NCBI GenBank assembly: GCA_035222895.1 | Contig: JAVYIG010000888.1 | Location: 124,001-188,000 of the forward strand | Direction of reading: 5' to 3' | DNA length: 64,000 bases | Source: Strongylocentrotus droebachiensis | Taxonomy: Eukaryota; Echinodermata; Echinoidea; Camarodonta; Strongylocentrotidae | In this document: in pieces, positions 25,158-37,400 of the stretch | How the letters are laid out: every line of letters begins with the position of its first letter | Position numbering within the stretch: the first letter of the stretch is position 1 | Notes under the pieces: model-generated | Seen by the model: the letters and a program-made list of their open reading frames with translations, nothing else | What the model was told of the DNA's origin: nothing | Database searches by the model: none | Made by a program: the position numbers and the translations under genes

Positions 25158-25880
25158 CTCAGCTTTTTCTGGCCAGAATGAGGCATCTGTTACGCGTTTA
25201 GTTCAAAAACGATTGCGTCCTTTCCATAGAGATATAATACTTAATCTCTATGGTCCTTTCTCATTTTTGTAGAATCACCGAAAAACGGCGATCGTAATCG
25301 CCGATCGTAAACTCACAAAAAGGTGCGTTTACGATCGGCGATTCTGGGGAAGCATAAACGCACAATCATTTGTAAACCCGTTTAAATGGGGTCAACGCAC
25401 TGACCTCTAATGGGTCTACGTAGCATGCGCAGTGCAGGTTTGCGAATCCAGCTGCAAGGCCACCCAGCCAGAATTGCCTGGAGGAGCCAGAGAAGTGAGC
25501 ATAAACAGTACACCGTGGAACTGCGATTACGATGAGCGTTTACGATGAGCGTTTCAAATCGCTCATTCTGCCTTCAAAACAGAGCATAAACATACCCTTA
25601 GAGCCTACAAGGCCAGTCCCACTAATGCTCGTAAAGACGCCACTAAGGGTATGTTTATGCTCAGCCTTTTCTGGCCAGAATGAGGCATCTGTTACGCGTT
25701 TAGTTCAAAACACGGTTGCGTCCTTTCTCATTTTTGTAGAATCACCGAAAAACGGCGATTGTAATCGCCGATCGTAAACTCACAAAAAGGTGCGTTTACG
25801 ATCGGCGATTCTGCATAATCGGCGATTCTGGGGAAGCATAATCATTTGTAAACGCGTTTAAATGGGGTCAACGCACTGAC
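25158..25880. mobile_element. Nested foldback MITEs, two related copies
   Basis: Two copies of a ~220-bp sequence (from about 25158 and 25659) share GGCCAGAATGAGGCATCTG and a hairpin GCCGATCGTAAACTCAC / GTGCGTTTACGATCGGC, ending in AACGCACTGACCT. Between them, AGCATAAACATACCCTTAG (about 25582) and its inverse CTAAGGGTATGTTTATGCT (about 25645) suggest a second MITE. Superfamily unknown. Confidence 0.65.
25217..25260. mobile_element. 28-bp micro-insertion with 8-bp target duplication
   Basis: In the first foldback copy a 28-bp block (25225-25252) begins CATAGAGAT and ends ATCTCTATG, a perfect 9-bp inverted repeat. It is flanked on both sides by GTCCTTTC (25217-25224 and 25253-25260). The sister copy at about 25709 has a single GTCCTTTC and no insert. 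An 8-bp duplication is the signature of hAT-type insertion. Confidence 0.7.
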
Positions 25881-26031
25881 CTATAGTCTGTCTCTATCAT
25901 TACCATTTTATAATCATTATTTGAAACACCGGCACGTTTTTGTTCTTTTATTTATACTTTTTATTAATAATATTTAGTTTCTAACAAAACTGTATCGGTT
26001 CCCCATCACTATTTACAATGCCACTCCACAT

Positions 26032-26145
26032 ATATTAATGAATGCTCCTCGCATCCCTGCGGCAACCGTGGTTCTTGCATTGACGTCATCAATGGATACA
26101 ACTACACCTGTACCGCGCGATTTAGTGGAGTCCACTGCCTCAATG
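26032..26145 (+). pseudogene. Broken EGF-domain exon
   Basis: This 114-bp block has exactly the length and phase of the EGF exons of the minus-strand gene at 52-62 kb, but lies on the plus strand. It reads INECSSHPCGNRGSCID, then NGYNYTCTARFSG and VHCLNG before a GT donor. Two lesions are visible. The expected AG acceptor is AT (26030-26031), and the fourth cysteine of the EGF pattern is Tyr (TAC for TGC). No other EGF exon was found near it. Confidence 0.75.
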
Positions 26146-26218
26146 GTATTGATGTTAATAACAACTCGATTGTAAAGACTCTCAAGAAATTAAACGAAGG
26201 GCAATTTAAATACCTTAA

Positions 26219-26605
26219 AGGGATCGTTTAACAATGTTAAATCTGAGAAATACGGTCCTACGTGTTATCAGTGTTTGTGATATGGTGTAATAATGAAGAC
26301 CTAAACAAATTGCGCTTCAAAATGATCAAGAAGTGCCTCAAAAAAGAAGAAGATAAAAAATCTTTGACTGACCGATTTTACCATACTCTTTTCCCCAAAT
26401 AGACTGTAGTGTTATGAAAATCGTTTGGCAAACGGTTTTCAAAATTTGTAATTCCAATCATAAATAACTTGATAATCAGACAGGCGATCGGCTTGTAAAA
26501 GTCATGGGGTTCCTGACTGACCTAAAGGTCTATAATTATCATTGCAGCATGAGCTAAATCCAGAATTTTGTTTCAGAATCTGAGACAATTAGTTACCGGA
26601 TCCCT
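26219..26605. mobile_element. TTAA-flanked MITE
   Basis: It is bounded by TTAA at 26215-26218 and 26606-26609. The left end reads AGGGATCGTTTAAC and the right end, reverse complemented, AGGGATCCGGTAAC. It is 387 bp with no ORF. TTAA duplication and a short AGGG end fit piggyBac- or Kolobok-type non-autonomous elements. A partial relative lies at 6982. Confidence 0.7.
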
Positions 26606-27030
26606 TTAATGCATCGCCTAAAGAAATCATGTTCGGATTACATAATACATTTTGTAATTTTCGCACATGTCAATAGGTGACGCACAAGGCTTGTGAATTT
26701 GCCTCACACTGATTTCTTGAAAGTCTCTACGATCATTTGGAACAAAGTAATAACTCCTTGATCGGCTAAGAAATACAAGCCTATGCATTCAGAACAAGCA
26801 CCTTAGAGGAGAGGTATGCAAAACTCCCAGAAGAGTTACCCCCCCCCCCCCGCCAAAGCAACCACGCTTGGATAAACACTCTTATTTTTCATCTTCCGAC
26901 GTCGGATTTGACTAACAGAAGTCACAAAGGACATCTTTTAATCATTAATCATTAAAGCAAAAATTATGAGAAAACTTCTGGTTCACTTTAAAGTGAACTG
27001 GTATCGTCGGAAATCAGTCTGCTTAGCTTA

Positions 27031-27034
27031 TTAA
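27031..27034. other. TTAA target-site duplication, left
   Basis: TTAA directly precedes the element terminus AGGTGAATTCC. The same TTAA follows the right terminus at 51698-51701. Palindromic identity stops at these bases, and the flanks beyond them are unrelated. Confidence 0.85.
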
Positions 27035-27215
27035 AGGTGAATTCCATTCATATTAAATTAGGTATCGTTGGAAAGGTAATTTTAAGTTCTCTATTTTTGT
27101 TTATGGGTTCATTGTCAATAAACATAAGGGGAAGGAGATATAATGGAATGAAGTTACGAGAGTCAAGTTTTTCTGAGAGAATTTCGTCTACGATACCATG
27201 AGGAGGTTTGGGCGT

Positions 27216-27248
27216 GTGACGTCATCCCGTGGACTATTCACAACACGG
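27216..27248 (+). promoter_or_regulatory. Shared promoter-like motif of the ballast gene
   Basis: It starts 181 bp inside the terminus and upstream of the ballast ORF. It reads GTGACGTCATCCCGTGGACT then ATTCACAACACGG. A close relative lies at 38721-38754 upstream of the THAP exon. TGACGTCA resembles a CRE/ATF site. The regulatory role is inferred from conservation and position. Confidence 0.5.
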
Positions 27249-27345
27249 TCACCGCGCGCATCCTTTTCGCAATCAGAATAGCAGTGCAGGGTACATTATT
27301 AGAGTGAAAGTATTACTAGTATTAGACAGGAAATTATCAGGAAAC

Positions 27346-29500
27346 ATGACAGAAGAGAGCTCAGATGAACTGGAAATGATCTTTGAGTACGATGAAGAGG
27401 AAATAAGCAGCAGTGATGATGGTATAGAAAGTGAAGATGATGGTGAATTGGGCGAATTTGAAGACGACGAAGATGTGAACGCCGATAATCGCGATGGGGA
27501 AGCTGAAGCTGCAGGAGGCCGAGGGGCTCCCGATGGACTGCTCTTGCCTTATGAGTACGAACCATTGCCGAGGGCAGGAGGAGAGGAGCCAAATGTTGGG
27601 GATGCTATAATCGCAGATCCAACTAGATTAAACCGTATAGACTGGTAAGTAATTTCTACACTCTCTTGTCAAAGTGATTATTTCATAAAGAGACGCGAAA
27701 TAGTGAAAACTTCAACATTTTACCGTTCACTCTCTGAAACTCGCAAACACCGAAGCAGCGCGCGAAGCTCGAAACCCCAGCACGCAGCCTAGCTTAGCTA
27801 CCGGCGCCGAGGCCGTGCAGGCCATGACCTCCACTCCTCGACCGCCGTAGTTACACACGGTTACAAAAGGGATTGCATTGTCCTGAAAACACGCCTAAAA
27901 TTCGACCAAATGAGCTTCAATGTTGACCTTGGACTAGTTATTCTTTATCAAGATCTATAGATAGTCTAGACAGGAAAAAAAATAATAACAAAAAATTGGG
28001 GACTACTTTTCAAGCTTACTTGCATGAAAATGACACTTTTTAATTGTTTTGCATTTGAACTCTAGATCTATGCAAATTTTGGGGGGCTCTTTTTTTACTT
28101 TCGGGGGCTCTTTTGGGCATTTCGGGGGCTAATAATAACAATAGGGTCTAATATTAATAATAATATTTAATTTGTATATAGCGCTTAATTCGCCCCGAGC
28201 CCCCGTTTTTTTTCCTTTCCCTTAGTATAGATCATCTAGGCCTAGACTCCCACTCTAGAGTCTACTAAAAAGTAATTAAAAATTCTTGATTTTTTTCATA
28301 AAAATATTTGAAAAATAGGGCACAATAAAATCAGTTTTCTTCCAAGCATGGACATTTTTGTACCCCAGTTTACAAAATTTCCTAATTTTCAACAAAATGC
28401 ATTGCCCTAAAATACATTTCTAAATTTAAACCGATCATTTTCAGAAAATCAGTGCGGGAGCGACCGAGAACCAAAAATAAAACAACGTTAATAGTGATTT
28501 ATTATTTTATTTTACTCAATTTTTTCATTTCGGGTGTTGGTTGCAAGATGAGGTAAACAAACCTACACTGGTTGCCCTTCCTATTCTTTTGAAGATCTTG
28601 AAGATTTCTTGAAAATGTTTTTTTAACATCATGTTCTTCTAATTTTTCTATTTCTGCAGGTGTCACTGCAATCATTGTGAGGTTTTGCCGTCATATACAG
28701 CAGGGGATTGTATCTGTTGCAGAGAGATTCCTCAAGTTGTTGCAGAGGCTGACATCAATGAGACACTATGTATCACACAAGCAACATCATTTGAGCCGGC
28801 AATACTTGATCCGGTGTCCCTGTATATCGCGTGGCTCCATTTTACGGAGAAATGGCGGCGAAAAGCCAGGGGATTTGCGAACCGAAACAATGAGTAAGTA
28901 AGGGTCAGCACACTCTTCAAAATGTTTGTGTCTAATAATTTGGCAGTGAAAACTGATTCCATTTCTGTAAATTTGGTTATTTTATTCCTTTGATGACCCT
29001 CTTGGGTTCCCCCGCTCCCAATATGTCAGGTTACACCGCACCAATTGTAGGCTAAATTTCACAAGTTATCTGAATTTACAAATATGAGGGGGGGGGGGGG
29101 GGGGTGGGGGGTGGAGGCAAAACAAATAATTATTATATGAAATTCCCCTGACGGCACCACCGCTGTCGGCATGTTTGCTCTATCAGACTATCCCCAATCC
29201 ATATGTTGAACTCTTTGCGACTCTCCTCCTTTTTTTAAAATTACAAACTATAAACAGAAAACAAACGAAGACAAATTATATTTTAACTTTGATTTGTATT
29301 TGTGTTTTATCTTTTATATTGACTTTCACAGGAAGTACAGATATGTTGCTTATAGAAAGGTTGTACGCTGGTGTTGGGGCTTCCTCGGCAAGGACATTAG
29401 GGTGCAACTTCCTGCTTGTGTCCAAACCAAGATAAAAAGAAGCTACCCTGATGGAGCAGGCAGATACAAGGGAACAGTTTTACGACCACTTGAATTGTAA
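27346..29500 (+). CDS. P2X7-type ballast (C-terminal zinc) domain protein, left-arm copy
   Basis: Three exons, 27346-27644, 28660-28893 and 29332-29500, join in frame to 233 residues. An upstream in-frame ATG at 27229 would add 39. Residues 1-60 are very acidic and low complexity. From residue 100 the protein reads WCHCNHCEVLPSYTAGDCIC-C, later LCIT, then YRYVAYRKVVRWCWGFLG and LPACV with a Pro-Asp-Gly end. This matches the cytosolic ballast domain of P2X7 receptors, which binds zinc through cysteines and guanine nucleotides in the mammalian receptor. No P2X channel domain or membrane segment is present, so this is a free-standing version. It faces the transposase gene tail to tail. Its role in the element is unknown; DNA or nucleotide binding is a guess. 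Both copies are intact and encode identical protein. Confidence 0.85.
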
Positions 29501-31416
29501 CATAGAGGTACAAGGAGGTGTACTCAACATTGAACTATAACATTGAACTATAACATCAAATTGTGTCAAATGTACCTGTTGCCTCGATCTATGAATACAA
29601 CATAATTTGCTTACTGCAAAACTGAAGAGTATAATTTTTCATCATCATAGACCTTGATAGGATACAACTGTGCTGGGATCAAGTGTGCTTGACATGTTAC
29701 TACTGTTGAATTTTTTTGTGCCACATTTATTTTCATAAAAAACTCAGCTAGCCCCCAAATAATAAAGCACAAATATATATTCATATTGTGTGTAGGTCTA
29801 TGTCAGGAAGTTCAAAATTGGAAAAAATAAAAACAAGTACAATTGTTTGAAATGTGCATAACGCAATCATTTCCACTTTTACAGTAAGAACATAATTGTG
29901 CATAAATACAGGTCAATATAAATACAATGTACTACTACATTTATAAAAAATAACACAATATGCAAGCTCGATTCTGCAAAATCTCAAAAAGTCCGAGAAA
30001 TTGACTGGGCCCCTTTAATGGACATGCTTTACTAATAAATTGCCAAATGTACTCATTGACATTCAAACTAATTTTGTGTCCCAATTCATGAATGTAACAC
30101 TGCTATACAGGTTAACATTTTACCAAAACATAAACTAATTTGCTGAAACTGTATTTTGCGATCTCAATTATTTGAATTTTTGAAAATATGATTTTGTGCC
30201 TTTGTTTTCATAGTTGCTCAGAGATCAGTCATGTAGCGCGTACTGTATACAAGGTTGTGCACACCGGGTTCTTTGATCATGGACGGCAGAGCCAATCACG
30301 TTTACCACTCTGAAAAACTTTGAAAACAAAAGTTTTATTTTTCTTGTCATTTTACCACAGCATATTTTATTCTTTGGGATATAATTTAGGGCTAATTTAA
30401 TTGTTTGTAAACATGTATACTGCTACTACATGTTCTCAGTTCATAAAAGTGACTTAATTTGCAAACTTGACTGTTCATTGCTTATCTAATACCAAGTATG
30501 GTTGTCATTGTGTTCTCATTGTGTAAAACATAAATATCTGTGTGTGGTATAAGTTATAAATAGTCTACATATCTATATTTTCTTAAAAGCAAGTCACAAA
30601 AAGCTCATCACTCAGCAATAACTTTGCACAATTTTCACAACCTCTTAAAAGTACTAAAATATCTACATTTGGTGGCTTTGCAACTTTGTCAAACTGTAAA
30701 ACTGTGCAAATTTAAACACCTTGACGACATATTTATATATTACTCTGTACTAATTTTAATGGCAATATCAAACCCATCAGATAATTCAATAAAAGAACAT
30801 ATTATCAACCAAACAAATATCATTGTGGATTACGACTGGTTATTTTAGTTTCTCCAGACCGCTCAGCAATACATAACTTCCTGTGTTGGATAAAGACTTT
30901 GCTGCAAATTTCATAATTTATGTTTACAGCCCTTTAGCTAAACCAGAATTTGAAGAGATACTTTTCTGTCTTGTAATCTACCAAGTGCTGAGGAGAGAGA
31001 ACAAACTTGTGCTATAATACATTAAGGCAAGTTGTAGGTCCATTGATATTAGCATGACTGGACTGTATTACAATATGCATTTAAGTTGATTGATGTATGG
31101 CAAAAAGTATTCAAATAATGACTCCCCATTACAATGCTAGTATGAATATTGATAGTTCGCCTCTGCGTACCTAGAGGGGAAATTCCTGACTTCTATGCTC
31201 TAGTTGGTGGTATTTGTGTCTTTTGAGCCAAACTAAAATGTAATGTTTCAATGATTGGCAGAAATATATGTGAGTCTGTCAAGTGCAATTAACTGCAGGA
31301 TTCTCTTGCAAATAAATGCATGGGAGAAATAGGTTTTGAAAATCAGTTATTTTGATCACAGCCAAATCAAAATGCCACAAACTAGAGTTCTAAGATTTAT
31401 TGGTGCCTCTGTACTA

Positions 31417-34400
31417 TTATTCATTTGTTTGCCTCGTTTTAAAGCGTTTGTTGGCTACATGAGCCTCTGCCGCTGCCATTTTATCCGGATGAACAAAATT
31501 GGCACATAGTGGTGGCTTCGACGTGAGTTCCTCCATTTCTGACCTCAGTTTCAGCTTGCCAGTTACCAGTCGTAGCGTTTCACTCATGAGGGCTTCCACA
31601 TAATCTGAAAAAGCAAATATCATGGTATATTTGTGCAACACAACTTTCCATACAATTGCTTGTAACACAGAATGAAATACACTTGCAAATTTCAAAGAAA
31701 CTTAATCAAGTCATACACAGGAATGTAGGGACGCACCATTACCGGTATATATCAAGGGAGGAATAGGAATTTGGGGTAAGGGGATCTTTGTGGCGCTTTT
31801 TTTCTTCTAATATTTTGATGTCCAAAGGGCCATTTTAAAAAAAAAACTTGTATCTGGAAGAATTTTTTTTAGTCTCCAATTTGTTTTGTTTTTGAAAAAT
31901 TTCCTACGCCCCCCCCCCCCTGGATATCTAATGCGTCCCATTAAAGATAAAGACCAGTTATGGTCATGCGAATGCATTGTGAAAGAAACGTTGTGGACTC
32001 GATCAGAAAAGGTTGATCATCTAGCATATAAGTATTGGTGTGTAATGCAAGGTTCTGGAATCATCAAAATGATAAGAAATTTGGCCCAGTCTTGGTAAAG
32101 TTACAAGCACTGTACACAGAAAGATGTATATGGGACTACGCAAACGTGCGCGACATGTGTGTTATATCTATCAGGTCCAAATAGATATAATCATTTTCCA
32201 AATATATCAATTAGTACGCGGTTTCTCTGCAAAATTTGTATGATCACGTAATAGTCAAACCATATTCTTTCACATGATTGGTAATAAGAGCTTCCATTTC
32301 ATTTTTTTGAGAGGGCGGGGGTGCCGGGTGCATTTCCAAAACTGGTCTTAACCTTTAAAGCTCCCTTGCTCTCTATATTAACAATAAATTGTCTTTTGAA
32401 ACATCAAAGGAAAACAATTCTAGGACAGCTCTAGTTTCAGCAGTGATTTATTTCCACAATTTATGCACACATTACAGTCAAAACTCTGAAGATCCTGACT
32501 CATGAGCGAATAAGCTGTATACAGTTAGGGCTTATGTGTGCAGTTGCCCCCTTAGTGTGTCCATGTACCGGTAATTACTTTAGCGCTATAATGTCTATAT
32601 GAAGAAAAAAACATCATGATCCTGATAGTATTACTCACTGTATGTGCATGCCGTCAGTACACGGGAAACTATGTGTCCACCTTCTTTGGGTTTGGGGTAC
32701 GATATCTTGAACCGGGGCGTTCCATCACTTGTGCAAGCTTGTCCACGACCTCCATTCTCATTCCAGTGCATTCCTGCTAGGTACAGTCTATAAATCAAGT
32801 TAAAATTAATAGAATCAGTTGTTAGGTTCATTATAATCACACAAGAGTTTATTAGTAATCCAAAAATGATGCAAGAAAGGTTGAGAGAACATTGTTGGAC
32901 AATATTTCTCCTTATAATGTAATATGTAATAACCTCTTCATTCACATAGTTTTGCAATGTGGTACTTAGGTACGTCAGTTATGTGTACAGTACATGCGTG
33001 TTCAAGAAAACGTGAAAAGGGGTCAATTTTCGAAAGTGCTGAGTTTAAAGAAAAAGGGGTGCTTTTTCAGAGCTAAAGCATAAAAAGGGGTTATAAATTT
33101 GGCACTGCAAAGCCGGTTACTAATTCTGTCAAGGGGTGTTTTTGTAAGAAGGTCAAAACTTGTTAGGTGTCATTTCTCGCAAATTTTATTGCAGTTACAC
33201 AAATCGTAAGTATACTATACATATCTCCATTAATATTCTACTTGTCCCTTGAAATCTCTTTAGTGATGGAATTAAATTCATACCTGCACTTCATTCCTGT
33301 GTCAGAAAATGCCAACATCTTTGGGCACCAATATAACAGAACGCTGTGAAACGATTCCACACTGCTGGTCTGGTCAAGGTGCGACATCTTCTTCATGTCA
33401 TTTAGGAGGCGTGTTGGTGTCAATGCCGCTGACAAATTATCGAAGACTTTAGTGCCTGTTAATTAAAACAGAAAGTGCAATTATAAGTTACATATTAGTA
33501 TAGTGGGGGATAGTTTTAACAAACGTATAACTGTACCATTAATTCTATATGAAAATATGAATTTCACACAATTCACATCAACTGAATCAAATGCACATCC
33601 ATAGCCAAGATTTTGAGGGCAAAGTGTTTATTTCAAGAAAGTTACATTTTTTAGCACTAAGGTATAAAGACCTAATGTTAATGGAATTGGAGCACAGGCA
33701 CGGAAACGGGGGGGGGGGGAACAAAATAATTGTGACTAGAAATTGTCCTTTTTTGCTCATTGTCAAATTTCAGGGGGCAAAAAAAATAGTGTCTACAACA
33801 CATACAAAGTACAAACTTAATTAGCTATTAGGGATTACTTCAAAATTCAACTGCCGCTTGACCCGGTTCTGTGCAGTTGGAGCTGGTTTCTTTTGTTCTA
33901 AGCAGAGGTTGAGTTTTGAAGTTACCTCTAAACAGATCATGTCACATACCCTCTTTCATCCACTCCCGGGCGGGATAATCATCGCCGTGCAGACATTTGG
34001 GGTACACATCACTGTGCCCCTCGTGTATATTCCGCACATGGTTGAGCACCGACTTGTATTTTGCCACCATCATTTCTCCATCTCCATCAGTGGTTGAGGA
34101 TGCAGACCAGTATACATGGTTCAAAATGGACCGCTTCCATTCCGCAGCCAGCTCGCAATCCTGCTGCTTGGCCAGGGCCTTGATCTTCTTCTTCAAGCCT
34201 GCATATCAAGAACAAGAACAAGAAACGTATTAATAGGTGTATTTGTATGAAGGGATCCCAGGGCAAGTCCCAGCCTACACATTACTTTTTACATCCTCTC
34301 CTTTTCCATTTTGTTCTGTGGCACATTCTTGCATCCGCTGTAGGTGATTAAGGTTATTAAAATATAGATATGCTATGGGAGATGAGTTCATGTTTCGTCA

Positions 34401-37400
34401 AATTATTTTTCGATTTGAATCATATTGAAATATATACCTTTTGCTATATGCCACACATCGTAGCGATGATCGATGGCAGGGTAGGTCTCGCGTAGCCATT
34501 TTGCTACTTGAGCATGGCGATCGGTGATGAGGCGCTCCACTTCCAGACCACTGTTGGTGAGAAACTCCAACCCTCTAGCTAACCCCTCCTTTTCCATATG
34601 GTAGCTACTGGAAACTTCATTGCTCTGTCATGCAAAATATAATTAAACAAGCAAAATATATCAATCAAAAAAGTGTCAAACAATTCAATATTCTCAATTT
34701 TTTTTTAAATCTAACAGCGTGAGTGTCCTTGCACAAAAAATGACTCATAGTGGACATATCATTTCATGAATTATTGTTCTCTTATCGTGACTAACAAGTT
34801 ATTTACCTGTACAAGTTGTAGGTCCACTACTTTGCCCCTCTTCATGTCCATGAATGTATACGAGCCAAATTTTGCACAGTGGCCTGGTGAGTCGCTTCTA
34901 CCGTCTCCTCCTATCGTAACTTTTCCCCCATCCGCTACAATTCTATGAAAAAGAGCTTGTTGCTGTCGCTTCCAAACTTGGACGATGGCAGGCTGTAGAT
35001 ATTCCCTCTGATGAAGCATGAATGTTGACATGCTTATTGCTCCCAGGTTCATGAAATTGAGTACGCGTAGCACCTTGGTTGGGCTGCCTCCTGCATATAA
35101 GATTGCAGCAGAGATGCAAATGTTGCCTGCATGGTGGTCGCCCATCTTCGGTTGGGCATACCACTCCCTTTCAGTCTGGCAATCTTGATTCGAACAAGTC
35201 GAAACTATCTTCAAGTTTGACCCAAAGCTCTTTGGTTGCTGTTTTTTTACGAGACAGGCTTTCTGGCATTTGACGCAGACTTTGAAAAGTTCTAACAGGT
35301 TACTTTCATACACGATGTACTTCTTTTCCTGAATGACGTTTTCTGAGGGTGCCCTGCATAGAAACAGAGAAGAAGAGAAAACAAGTTTGTAGTCATTGGT
35401 AATGATTTGAGGTTCTAGGTTACACTTTTGTCAACCACAATTCTATTTATTTAAGAAGCACTTTTTATTCCTAATTGCCAGTGCATAAACTTTTGGCCCT
35501 TGTTCTCCACGTTGTCATGAAAAACAGAACAAAAAAACTGGCACATAGGTTACTAGCAAAGGTACCTGTTTACCTTTTTATTGTCTAACCAAAATAGTCC
35601 TGTTTTGAAACTAAATTCATGCATCAAATGAGCATTTGTTTTTTGATGTAATATTGGACAAAAGAATAAAATGAATGAATGGCCAAATATTTACTACTAA
35701 AATACATTTACTGTAACTCGCCATTTGACTGAATGCTGATCGGAGCTGCACACAAAAGCCAATTTCTGGGGCCTTTATGTTTCAAATTTCTCAACCCATG
35801 AGAGCCCCTAAAAGATAGGATGAAGCTATCAGACCACTGGAAGAAAATACTATAGGGGAGACATTTACTATAACCAATTAACAAGCTTTCAGCTTGTAAG
35901 TGATTCAAAATATAACAACAATGCACAATCAGAAAAATATTGCTTGATCATCTATAATTCATAAAGTTAACCCCATCACCATTCTCTCAAAGGGTTGTTG
36001 TGTCATGTTGTAGATGCAAGAATACGCTTGGTATAGATCTATGCATTTCAGTTGTTACCATTGAATCAATCATTACCATAAATGGGATCTTATAGTACAA
36101 AAGCAATTGTCTGAACTTGGACACTTACTCTCCTTCTTCCATTTCATCATCTGATGAGCTGCTGCTACTTTCTACAGGCTCCCACTCAGAGTCACTGTCA
36201 TGATCATCCTCTGATGAGATGTCATCTTCCTCTTCATCTTCTGGCTCTAGGTCGTAACCTCGCAGTTTGGTTTGAACACCAGTTGTTGCCATCTGTACAG
36301 CATCTTCAGGAGGTTGCACAAAGGTTATCTCTGCTTGAAGTCCTGAAATTTTGTGGGAAAGAATCCATTTTATTATTAAAATCAAGTAAAGGTACACTTG
36401 GTTTTTGACTAATCGCTGACTTTTGGTACAGTTCTGTTTCTTCTTTTAAAACCATTTTTGTGTTTACCGTGTTCATCTAATTCACAGAAACTGTTTACCG
36501 GGACAGGCAACACAAACACTCCAACATTTTGTGTAAATAATACCCCACTTCAGGCAAACATTTGTTACATGTATCATACAAAATTTAATGTATTTGTTGA
36601 ACATGCCATTGAAAATTAGGGTAAGGAGGGCGGATTTCCTTTTTTTCCTATTTTTTAAACTTTTTTTTAATACACTTATTTACCAACTTTGATCTCACAG
36701 CTCTCAAATAAATCAGTATTATAACACAAGTAAAACTTTTTCATCAGAGATTTTGTTTTCCTAATATAATTTTTTTATTAAAAAATAAGGTAGGGTTGGT
36801 TATGTTACGCCGTAAATGGACCATTAAAAGAAAACAAAAAAACAATGACTTACCTATAGATTTTACTCTTGGCCTCACTTGAGCACCACATGATCTTCGT
36901 TTTGGTTTCTTCTCCTTCCAATTGGCTTGTACCTTCCTTGAAACCATCTGGACAGCGGGAAAGAATATTACATTACATGGGGCAATGGCTATTCTATTTT
37001 TACCTCCAACTAGTTAACATCGACCCCTAAAACATATTTTACAAACTTTCACTTCAATGAAGCCCCTTAAAGAGGCTCCAGAGGCAAAAATACACGTGTA
37101 ACACTGGAGATGACTGATGAGGCTGCTATAATACAAAAGAAATTAATAATTGGTATACCAATAAAGTCACATTTTATGTATCATTGTACAATGAATATGG
37201 AGGTAAAATTTTAGGCTGATATTGAGAAAAATATGGGCTTTCATTTGGTATCAAAATCAGTACTCCTTCCGGGTTGAGCCTAGAGGAAACTTTGGGGATG
37301 AGGCAGCAATTGGCATATAACCCCCTTTGAGAATAAATTTTGGTTCCACATTCAAATCAAGATGCAACATTGTGACTCAAGTAGGTTATTTGTGTGCACA

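Noticed and set aside
27299..27592. 97-codon His/Leu-rich minus-strand frame
   Set aside because: Antisense of the acidic N-terminus of the ballast gene.
27346..29500. A P2X7 receptor gene
   Set aside because: No channel ectodomain or transmembrane segments; only the C-terminal ballast domain is present, within transposon borders.
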